Shown piece after piece: positions 1 through 7,341 of a DNA stretch of 7,341 nt. The stretch comes from Acidobacteriota bacterium (GTDB taxonomy: Bacteria > Acidobacteriota > Terriglobia > Terriglobales > Acidobacteriaceae), in assembly GCA_019247235.1 (NCBI GenBank), contig JAFAPG010000832.1, positions 1 through 7,341 of the forward strand, in the 5' to 3' direction. Position 1 is the first letter of the stretch. Each line of letters begins with the position of its first letter. The notes beneath the pieces were generated by a model. It saw nothing but the letters and a program-made list of their open reading frames with translations, did not search any database and had not been told where the DNA came from. The position numbers were made by a program, and so were the translations under genes.

Positions 1-608
1 AAGCGGTGACGCTTATTCTCGATCAGGTAAGTGATTTGGCTAAGCACTTCGAAGGGGTCATTGAACAGATGCCCCCTCCGTTTTCTGCGAAGAAGATCGA
101 GGGAGTTCCAGCCTACAAACTGGCACGCAAAAAAAGGGAAGTCACCCTGAAACCGGTGCAGGTTACCATCCGAGAATTCAGAATCGCCAGCGTCGACCAG
201 GATCGAGCCCGTTTCAGCGCGCGCGTCGCTTCGGGTACGTACATGCGTTCGGTGGCGCACGACATGGGCCAGCTGCTCGGCTGCGGTGCCCATTTGGAAA
301 GCTTGCGGCGAACCGCCGTCGCTGAATTCGAATTAAAGGATGCTCATAACCTGGAAGAGCTTGACAAGGCCGTCCAGGAGGGAGCGGTTCGAGACCTGAT
401 GATCCATCCCCGCAACCTTCTGCCAATGCTACCCGCAGTGACGGCCAACGATGAAATTGCCTCGCGCATTCGCCACGGCCGGCCCGTAAACCTTCCCGAA
501 CTGTCCCGTGCCCTCGAGGTCAAAGTCTTTTACGGGCAGCGGGAGCTTATTGCTATCTCTCGACGAGTGGCAGGAACCCTGTTTCATCCACGAATAGTAC
601 TGGGATGA
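1..608 (+). CDS. truB: tRNA pseudouridine-55 synthase TruB, 3' part (5' end outside window)
   Basis: TruB isomerises U55 to pseudouridine in the T-loop of tRNAs in the cytoplasm. The reading frame is open from the first full codon (position 3), so the GTG at 6 is internal rather than a start. About 200 residues are present. The N-terminal half with the catalytic aspartate lies upstream of the window. Visible family motifs are the PPPFSAKK...GVPAYKLAR block and the segment GTYMRSVAHDMGQLLGCGAHL followed by LRRT, which matches the E. coli region around Arg181. The last ~65 residues (LPAVTANDE...HGRPVN...RELIAISRR...FHP) look like the TruB C-terminal PUA-like RNA-binding domain. The stop is TGA at 606-608 and a terminator follows at 673-693, so truB appears to end its operon and not to be co-transcribed with the sulfite reductase. 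The family assignment is firm. Confidence 0.95.
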   Translation, partial: AVTLILDQVSDLAKHFEGVIEQMPPPFSAKKIEGVPAYKLARKKREVTLKPVQVTIREFRIASVDQDRARFSARVASGTYMRSVAHDMGQLLGCGAHLESLRRTAVAEFELKDAHNLEELDKAVQEGAVRDLMIHPRNLLPMLPAVTANDEIASRIRHGRPVNLPELSRALEVKVFYGQRELIAISRRVAGTLFHPRIVLG

Positions 609-631
609 TCGGCGCCCCCGCTAAATGCTAG

Positions 632-655
632 GAACAAAAGAGACGAACAAAAGAG
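632..655. repeat. 11-bp direct repeat in the truB 3' untranslated region
   Basis: The 11-mer GAACAAAAGAG occurs at 632-642 and again at 645-655, separated by AC. It lies between the truB stop codon and its terminator. No function is visible. It could be a small tandem duplication or a pair of binding half-sites on the same face of the helix (13-bp period). Confidence 0.5.
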
Positions 656-672
656 TAGGAATTGATGATTTG

Positions 673-693
673 AAACCGAGCTATCGGTTTTTT
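673..693 (+). terminator. Intrinsic terminator after truB
   Basis: A perfect 7-bp stem AAACCGA (673-679) / TCGGTTT (684-690) closes a 4-nt GCTA loop and runs directly into a T-tract (688-693, six T). It sits 64 bp after the truB stop and before the leader of the next gene, so it separates the two transcription units. The stem is short and has only three G-C pairs, so it may be leaky. Confidence 0.75.
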
Positions 694-721
694 GAATAGC
701 GCCGAGGCTTGAGCCGGGAGA

Positions 722-730
722 TACTATATA
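722..730 (+). promoter_or_regulatory. Possible -10 element for the sulfite reductase transcript
   Basis: TACTATATA (722-730) is the only AT-rich, -10-like run between the truB terminator and the poly-Cys leader ORF. It contains TACTAT (722-727) and TATATA (725-730). I see no convincing -35 hexamer 16-18 bp upstream. A start 6-8 nt downstream would fall at about 734-738, at or next to the ATG at 735. Position and composition are the only support. Confidence 0.35.
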
Positions 731-734
731 GGCA

Positions 735-815
735 ATGCTCGCTTTCGATCTCCATAAAATGGCCGCCTGTTGTTGTTGTACCTGTCGTGTGTCTTTAGGG
801 GGTGGGAAAGTTTGA
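735..815 (+). CDS. Poly-cysteine leader peptide (putative attenuator ORF)
   Basis: This is a short ORF of 26 codons from ATG 735, or 18 codons from the in-frame ATG 759, ending at TGA 813-815. The 18-residue version is MAACCCCTCRVSLGGGKV. Four consecutive TGT codons (768-779), one ACC and a fifth TGT (783-785) give CCCCTC. This is typical of amino-acid-sensing leader peptides, and the downstream gene belongs to cysteine biosynthesis. Neither ATG has a good Shine-Dalgarno sequence. GGGAG at 716-720 is 14 nt from ATG 735, but the -10-like run at 722-730 would make ATG 735 the 5' end of the mRNA, so I favour leaderless initiation there. The stop codon lies in the 5' arm of the antiterminator. 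By inference its translation is the sensor and the peptide itself need not have a function. A chance (TGT)4 repeat is the main alternative. Confidence 0.72.
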   Translation: MLAFDLHKMAACCCCTCRVSLGGGKV

Positions 816-859
816 GCTAAGCAATTGTAATCAAAGGCATTAAGGAGCTCAAACCCACC
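801..859 (+). promoter_or_regulatory. Antiterminator hairpin of the cysteine attenuator
   Basis: TTTGAGCT (811-818) is the exact complement of AGCTCAAA (846-853), and GGTGGG (801-806) is the exact complement of CCCACC (854-859). Together they form a 14-bp helix interrupted only by a 4-nt bulge AAAG (807-810), with a 27-nt loop (819-845). The 3' arm (846-859) shares 851-859 with the 5' arm of the terminator, so the two hairpins cannot coexist. The 5' arm overlaps the last five codons and the stop of the leader ORF. A ribosome finishing the leader would cover it, whereas a ribosome stalled at the last Cys codon (783-785) would reach only to about 797-800 and leave it free. Confidence 0.7.
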
Positions 860-893
860 GCCAGAGGAACTGGCTGGTGGGTTTCGTATTTTT
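851..893 (+). terminator. Regulated intrinsic terminator in the sulfite reductase leader
   Basis: AAACCCACC (851-859) pairs exactly with GGTGGGTTT (876-884), and GCCAG (860-864) pairs exactly with CTGGC (870-874). This gives a 14-bp stem with one bulged T (875) and a 5-nt AGGAA loop (865-869). The sequence CGTA and then five T (889-893) follow. The T-run is offset four bases from the stem, slightly unlike the textbook form. The hairpin lies 30 bp upstream of the sulfite reductase ATG and downstream of the leader ORF, where an attenuator terminator is expected. It competes with the antiterminator at 801-859. Confidence 0.75.
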
Positions 894-910
894 GCCTGTA
901 CTTCGTTTTG

Positions 911-916
911 AGGAAG
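911..916 (+). promoter_or_regulatory. Ribosome binding site deciding the sulfite reductase start
   Basis: AGGAAG (911-916; GAGGAAG from 910) lies 6 nt before ATG 923. The upstream in-frame TTG at 908 overlaps this Shine-Dalgarno sequence and has no such site of its own, so ATG 923 is the start. The site is 17 nt downstream of the terminator T-run and is not sequestered by either leader hairpin. This points to control of transcription rather than of translation initiation. Confidence 0.75.
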
Positions 917-922
917 TTGCCC

Positions 923-3202
923 ATGAAAGCTTCAAACCAGCTTTGGAAAGAGCAGCTGCGGGAAAAGATGCCCGAGAATTTAGCTCGGGAGATTGACATC
1001 TTCGAAACCGAAATTGCTCTGCGCAAGCAGGGCAAGCTGGATGAACGGCTCTTTGCCGAGACCCGCTTGCGCCGTGGCACCTATGGTCAACGATATGACA
1101 ATGGCCAGCGTAACGATGGGCGCAAGGTCCAGCAGCTGAACTTCCCATCTGGCCGGCTTACCAAAGGCCCTAACACAATGTGGGATGCTCCCGGCATGCA
1201 ACGTATCAAGATTCCTGCCGGCGGGCTCAATGCGGTGCAGTTAGAAACCGTGGCCGAACTGGCCGAAGAGTACTCTGACGGCATCGCCCACGTGACCACC
1301 CGGCAAGACTTTCAACTTCACTTTGTTCACATCGACAATACTCCGAATCTGATGCGGCGTCTGGCGGCCGCCAACATCACCACTCGCGAAGCCTGCGGGA
1401 ACTCTGTGCGCAACGTTACAGCTTGCCCGTATGCCGGCGTGTGTCAAGATGAGAGCTTTGACGTGACTCCTTATGCCCGAGCTCTTTCCCGTTTCTTGTT
1501 GGGGCACCCTGACTGCCAAAATTTTGGCCGCAAATTTAAGCCCGCCTTTAGTGGGTGCTCCCAACATGCCTGCGGCCTGACGGCTTTGCACGATCTTGGC
1601 CTCATCGCGACCAAACGTCAGAATCCGGAAACTGGCCGAGAAGCGATCGGTTTTGAGATGTACGTCGGCGGCGGGCTCGGCGCCGTGCCCTACCAGGCGA
1701 AATTGTTTTCATCCTTTGTTCCGCCGGACGAACTCCTGCCTCTGGCCCAGGCGATTGCCAGAGTCTTCGCACGCTATGGCGAAAAGAAGAATCGCAATCG
1801 TGCGCGCCTAAAATTTCTTATTCAAGACCTGGGCATTGAAAAATTTCGCGAACTAGTGTTCGAAGAGCGAAAGCAGCTGCCGTTTGATCCCCGCTGGACG
1901 GAATACATCGAGCAGGCACTCGAATCGGCTGAGGCACCTTCAAGGTCGCCCGGGGATCTACCTGAACTGGTGACGATTGAGGCGGGCGAGAGGGGAAAAG
2001 AGAAATTTAACAATTGGCTAAAGTGCAATACTCGGCCGCAGCGCCAGCCCGGCTACGTCACCGTAACCGTGGCCCTCCCCTTAGGCGATATTACGGCGAA
2101 TCAACTGCGTTCGCTCGCCGATATTGTTCGCCGATTCACCCGCGAAACCATACGCTCGACCGTAGAGCAGAACTTTGCCATTCGCTGGGTCAGCAAAACC
2201 GATCTCCCCGAATTGTATCGGGCGCTCGATGCGGTTGGCCTGGGCGATGCCGGCTCAGGCGCGCTGGTCGACATCGCTGCTTGCCCAGGCACAGATACCT
2301 GCAAGCTGGGCATCTCCTCCTCGCGAGGCTTGGCAGCGGAATTGCGTAAACGGGTCAGCGAAAAGAGCTTCCAGTCTGATGAAGCCGTGCAGAAGCTGCA
2401 TATAAAGATCAGCGGCTGCTTCAACAGCTGTGGCCAACATCATGTCGCCGATTTAGGCTTCTATGGCGTGAGCCGAAAGATTGCCGGCTATGCGGTACCG
2501 CACTTCCAGGTGGTCCTCGGTGGAGAATGGGAGCATAACGGCAGCTCCTATGGTCTTCCCGTAGTGGCCGTGCCCTCAAAGAACATTCCCCAGGTGGTTA
2601 GCCGCTTGACGGATCGATTCGTGAGTGATCGCCGCAGCGGCGAGAGCTTCAAGGACTTCATTAAAAGAAGCGGCAAAACAGCTCTGAAGACTATGCTTGA
2701 AGATCTTACTCGTCCAGCAAGCGGAGACCGCTCCTTCTTCAGTGATTGGGGCGATCCTAGAGAGTACAGCCTGGGAGATATGGGAGTCGGGGAGTGCGCC
2801 GGGGAAGTTGTATCACCCCTCGATTTTGGGCTCGCGCGGGCAGAGAGGGAACTATTCGAAGCGCAGCTGGAGTTTGAGAAGGGGGAAGCTGAGCAGGCGG
2901 CGAAACGCGCTCTCGCCGCGATGATCACGGCCGCCAAGGCGCTGGTTCAACTTGAGAATCCTAATATCGGAGATGATCACGATCGCATCGTTTCGGAATT
3001 TCGCAGCCGGTACTACGATACGCAGAAATTCTTCGATCCCTTTGCCGGCGGCAAGTTTGCCAATTATTTGTTCGACGCCTATGCGACTTCGGCTCAGAGT
3101 CATACCTCGGAATCGAGCCGCTATTTGCTCGATGAGGCTCAGCTCTTCATCGACGCCGCGCATAGTTGCAGCAATCGATTGGAAACGCCAGTGACTGTCT
3201 AA
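923..3202 (+). CDS. sir: Assimilatory-type siroheme/[4Fe-4S] sulfite reductase with C-terminal helical extension
   Basis: This enzyme performs the six-electron reduction of sulfite to sulfide in the cytoplasm, feeding cysteine synthesis. The protein has 759 residues from ATG 923. Two NIR_SIR repeats are visible: a first ferredoxin-like half domain plus haem domain (~80-320) and a second (~375-560). Siroheme-binding basic residues correspond to TTR (R127), NSVR (R163) and RKFK (K204, K206). Cluster cysteines are C454-x5-C460 and C499-x3-C503, with 38 residues between the pairs, as in E. coli CysI. No flavoprotein CysJ gene lies nearby, so ferredoxin is a likely electron donor (inference). Residues ~600-759 are beyond the catalytic core: a FFSDWGDP...GVGECAGE segment, then helices resembling a HEPN domain. 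Siroheme nitrite reductase is the main alternative from motifs alone, but the poly-Cys leader favours sulfite. Expression is probably controlled by the leader at 735-893. Confidence 0.88.
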   Translation: MKASNQLWKEQLREKMPENLAREIDIFETEIALRKQGKLDERLFAETRLRRGTYGQRYDNGQRNDGRKVQQLNFPSGRLTKGPNTMWDAPGMQRIKIPAGGLNAVQLETVAELAEEYSDGIAHVTTRQDFQLHFVHIDNTPNLMRRLAAANITTREACGNSVRNVTACPYAGVCQDESFDVTPYARALSRFLLGHPDCQNFGRKFKPAFSGCSQHACGLTALHDLGLIATKRQNPETGREAIGFEMYVGGGLGAVPYQAKLFSSFVPPDELLPLAQAIARVFARYGEKKNRNRARLKFLIQDLGIEKFRELVFEERKQLPFDPRWTEYIEQALESAEAPSRSPGDLPELVTIEAGERGKEKFNNWLKCNTRPQRQPGYVTVTVALPLGDITANQLRSLADIVRRFTRETIRSTVEQNFAIRWVSKTDLPELYRALDAVGLGDAGSGALVDIAACPGTDTCKLGISSSRGLAAELRKRVSEKSFQSDEAVQKLHIKISGCFNSCGQHHVADLGFYGVSRKIAGYAVPHFQVVLGGEWEHNGSSYGLPVVAVPSKNIPQVVSRLTDRFVSDRRSGESFKDFIKRSGKTALKTMLEDLTRPASGDRSFFSDWGDPREYSLGDMGVGECAGEVVSPLDFGLARAERELFEAQLEFEKGEAEQAAKRALAAMITAAKALVQLENPNIGDDHDRIVSEFRSRYYDTQKFFDPFAGGKFANYLFDAYATSAQSHTSESSRYLLDEAQLFIDAAHSCSNRLETPVTV

Positions 3203-3250
3203 GTCGCTTTCCCATGTTGGCAAGTGGGCAGCAACACACTCGAATGTAAT

Positions 3251-3255
3251 GAGGA
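3251..3255 (+). promoter_or_regulatory. Shine-Dalgarno sequence choosing GTG 3260
   Basis: GAGGA (3251-3255) lies 4 nt before GTG 3260. The alternative in-frame GTG at 3224 has no recognisable site. The spacing is on the short side, so the choice is moderate. Confidence 0.45.
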
Positions 3256-3259
3256 ACTC

Positions 3260-3910
3260 GTGGCGGATGATTCCGGTTTTCTACTGTCGCAAATGATGGA
3301 AGAGCTTTCGGTGGAGTTCCAGCATATCAACGTGAAGCTCCTGTTGCACGAGCCTGAGCCCGTGGACCTTGAAGCTATCGTTCCGATATTTCACAGCTGG
3401 ATTCAGGATCAGGTCTCGGAAGACTTGTTGCTCGATGTTGCCTCCTACGGCCACGTAAAAGCTGGTCCGGGAGTAGTGCTGATCGGGCACGAGGCCGACT
3501 ATAGTCTCGACCATACCGACGATCGACTTGGCTTGCGCTATAACCGGAAAGCGGTGCTTGAGGGCACCAATCAGGAGCGATTCGAACGGGCGATGCGGCA
3601 AGCGCTCCTTGCCCTCGAGCGCCTAGAGCACGAGCCAGCTCTTCAAGGCAAATTACGTTTTAATGGCAGGGACATTGAGATATTTATAAACGACCGTCTC
3701 ATCGCGCCTAATTGCTCTGACAGCCTCAACCAACTGGAACAGGAGTTGCGAAAGTTGCTGGCCAAGCTCCTTGCCGGGCAAAGTTATTCCTTCGCGTACG
3801 AGTCCGATCCCAGGCGACTGCTCGGGGTGCGCATCCAATTTGGTCGCGACTTCACTACCGTTGATCTGATCAAGAACATTGGACCCGCTCCGGTCGAGCA
3901 GGTGTCGTAA
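3260..3910 (+). CDS. Conserved protein of unknown function, downstream of sulfite reductase
   Basis: This is a soluble protein of about 216 residues from GTG 3260, or 228 from GTG 3224. I chose 3260 because GAGGA at 3251-3255 precedes it. I do not recognise an assigned function. It resembles a family of bacterial hypothetical proteins with the layout seen here: an N-terminal VPIFHSWIQDQ helix (residues ~41-51), a central glycine-containing block DVASYGHVKAGPGVVLIGHE (59-78) leading into ADYSLD, a charged helical middle (ERFERAMRQALLALERLE), an IEIFINDRLIAPN segment (~139-151) and a helix plus strand C-terminus. No signal peptide, membrane segment or metal-binding cysteine cluster is visible. 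It starts 57 bp after sir on the same strand with no terminator between, so co-transcription under the cysteine attenuator is likely. A role in sulfur or siroheme metabolism is only guilt by association. Confidence 0.82.
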   Translation: MADDSGFLLSQMMEELSVEFQHINVKLLLHEPEPVDLEAIVPIFHSWIQDQVSEDLLLDVASYGHVKAGPGVVLIGHEADYSLDHTDDRLGLRYNRKAVLEGTNQERFERAMRQALLALERLEHEPALQGKLRFNGRDIEIFINDRLIAPNCSDSLNQLEQELRKLLAKLLAGQSYSFAYESDPRRLLGVRIQFGRDFTTVDLIKNIGPAPVEQVS

Positions 3911-3924
3911 GCTGCCGCGGCAGC
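3911..3924. repeat. Perfect 14-bp palindrome directly after the hypothetical gene
   Basis: GCTGCCGCGGCAGC is identical to its reverse complement and starts immediately after the TAA stop of the preceding gene. As RNA it could fold as a 5-bp stem with a CGCG loop. No T-run follows, so it is not a standard terminator. It may protect the mRNA 3' end or be a DNA-binding site. Both are guesses. Confidence 0.45.
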
Positions 3925-3963
3925 GAAGTAGAAGGCGTCGAGCATTTCTGATCCGAGGTCTGG

Positions 3964-3985
3964 GATGGCGGACAAAAGCGCCATC
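3964..3985. terminator. Hairpin at the convergent gene junction
   Basis: GATGGCG (3964-3970) pairs exactly with CGCCATC (3979-3985) around an 8-nt loop, between two converging genes. The minus-strand SWIM gene's stop codon (3984-3986) overlaps the stem. Neither strand has a T-run after the stem, so this is at most a weak or factor-dependent bidirectional terminator. Confidence 0.35.
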
Positions 3986-4774
3986 AAGACGTTCGCGATA
4001 CCTGCGACCTCCTGGTTCGAGTTCTCTTTGTAGGTTTGGCTTCGGCAACGCCGCCTACGCCGTCCGGCGCCAGGTCGAGTCCGAACAGCTGGGAAAGATC
4101 GGCCTCTTTTAGGATCTTGCCCGGAAGCGGCCGTTTCGACACAGGAAGTGCAGTGCTGGCCTTTGAAAGCAGCTCGTTCTCATCTAACTGGTGGAGCTTG
4201 AAAAGCAGCTGGGGCTGTTGGTCGAGGCGAGCGCCAACACCGTACAGCACGGCGGCAACGTGTTTACACATCGCTGCCCAATCCGGGCAGCTACAAGAAA
4301 GCGTAATCTCGTGCGGGGTGGGGAATAGCCCGGTCTTCTCCCGGCAAATTCGTTCCATGACGGCCGAGGAAAAGCGTCCTTCGAGTAGTTCGATCAGGGA
4401 ATCAATACGGCCGGAACAATCCTTGCAGATCGATCTCCATCGCGTCTGGCTCACCGGGGTGACCTTCACCACGACCGCATAAATATCGGAGCCGCTCACA
4501 AGTGCTCGCACCTCGCCCGGTAATACTTGAAGGTCGATGACCGAGCCATTGCGCACATAGGTTCGACCACGGGGTAAGCGATTGCGAAAGTCGCTATATC
4601 GCTCGAGATTTTGACACCAAGCCTTGCCCCAAAATGTGTTGGCAATGGCGCGTCCTTCGACTATGACGGGTAAGGGGGAGCCGCCTTTTTTCTTCAGTTG
4701 CTCGATTTTGCGACGCGCGGCCAGACGTCTTTGGGCGACCGATACATATGCTTTCCAACCCCAATCCTCACGGA

Positions 4775-4778
<4 letters not shown>
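3984..4778 (-). CDS. SWIM zinc-finger domain protein, partner of the Snf2 helicase
   Basis: The protein has 264 residues. The SWIM motif CxCx6CxH is visible as C162-S-C164-PDWAAM-C171-K-H173 followed by VAAVLYG. SWIM domains bind zinc and are thought to mediate DNA or protein contacts. In bacteria they commonly occur fused to, or next to, Snf2 helicases, as here. The N-terminal part (FWGKAWCQNLERYSDFRNRL, residues 49-68; GRTYVRNGSVIDLQVLPGEV, 71-90) is typical of these stand-alone SWIM proteins. The C-terminus is a basic tail (KRTRTRRSQ), possibly for nucleic-acid contact. The start is TTG at 4778, overlapping the helicase stop (TTGA), with a strong GGAGG at 4786-4790 seven bases upstream. 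The two genes are therefore translationally coupled. The exact role (repair, remodelling or transcription) is not known from sequence. Confidence 0.9.

Positions 4779-7341
<2,563 letters not shown>

Noticed and set aside
692..714. TTGAAT (692-697) or TTGAGC (709-714) as a -35 box
   Set aside because: Their spacings to the AT-rich -10-like run at 722-730 (about 24-27 and 7-10 bp) are unsuitable.
768..779. (TGT)4 as a plain microsatellite
   Set aside because: A fifth in-frame Cys codon after ACC, the stop codon inside an antiterminator arm, the competing hairpins and the cysteine-pathway target gene together make chance less likely. It remains the main alternative and is noted in the findings.
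694..922. A metabolite riboswitch (SAM-type) controlling the sulfite reductase
   Set aside because: I could not recognise any conserved SAM-I or SAM-II core. Translation of the Cys-rich ORF explains the switch without an aptamer. A covariance-model scan would settle it.
908..922. TTG 908 as the sulfite reductase start
   Set aside because: It overlaps the Shine-Dalgarno sequence AGGAAG that is well spaced for ATG 923.
817..1300. Antisense reading frames opposite the sulfite reductase and its leader
   Set aside because: They have no recognisable protein features and are explained as shadows of the strongly supported plus-strand gene. The same holds for the other frames opposite the helicase and SWIM genes.
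923..3202. Siroheme nitrite reductase instead of sulfite reductase
   Set aside because: The family motifs are shared and cannot fully separate the two. The cysteine-coded leader and the absence of nitrate or nitrite genes favour sulfite reductase.
3224..3259. GTG 3224 as the start of the hypothetical gene
   Set aside because: No Shine-Dalgarno sequence precedes it, while GAGGA precedes GTG 3260. It is not excluded.

Overview
The window reads as a chromosomal, moderately GC-rich bacterial segment. It holds five protein genes, two of them cut by the window edges, and one regulatory leader. Protein style (a single-chain siroheme sulfite reductase with an extra helical C-terminal domain, and a DEAQ-box Snf2 helicase paired with a SWIM protein) suggests an Acidobacteriota-like soil bacterium. 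That assignment is an impression from the proteins, not a proven placement. I see no mobile element, CRISPR array, tRNA or rRNA.

Layout: (1) 1-608, the 3' part of truB (tRNA pseudouridine-55 synthase), closed by an intrinsic terminator at 673-693. (2) 694-922, a regulatory leader. It holds an AT-rich possible -10 element, a short ORF ending in the peptide MAACCCCTCRVSLGGGKV, an antiterminator-type pairing (801-818 with 846-859), and an overlapping, mutually exclusive terminator hairpin (851-884, then a T-run). (3) 923-3202, an assimilatory-type siroheme/[4Fe-4S] sulfite reductase. (4) 3260-3910, a conserved protein of unknown function, 57 bp downstream and probably in the same transcript. (5) A 73-bp convergent junction with inverted repeats. 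(6) On the minus strand, a large Snf2-family helicase (4775 to beyond 7341) translationally coupled to a SWIM zinc-finger protein (3984-4778).

The most interesting item is the leader before the sulfite reductase. Five cysteine codons (four consecutive, then one more) lie just upstream of two competing RNA hairpins, and the leader's stop codon sits inside the 5' arm of the antiterminator. The geometry fits ribosome-mediated transcription attenuation. When charged tRNA-Cys is plentiful, the ribosome reaches the stop codon, masks the antiterminator arm, and the terminator forms. When cysteine is scarce, the ribosome stalls on the Cys codons, the antiterminator forms, and the sulfite reductase, which makes sulfide for cysteine synthesis, is transcribed. 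Poly-cysteine leader ORFs before sulfur genes are known in mycobacteria. A version with an explicit terminator/antiterminator switch in this type of bacterium would be worth describing if confirmed.
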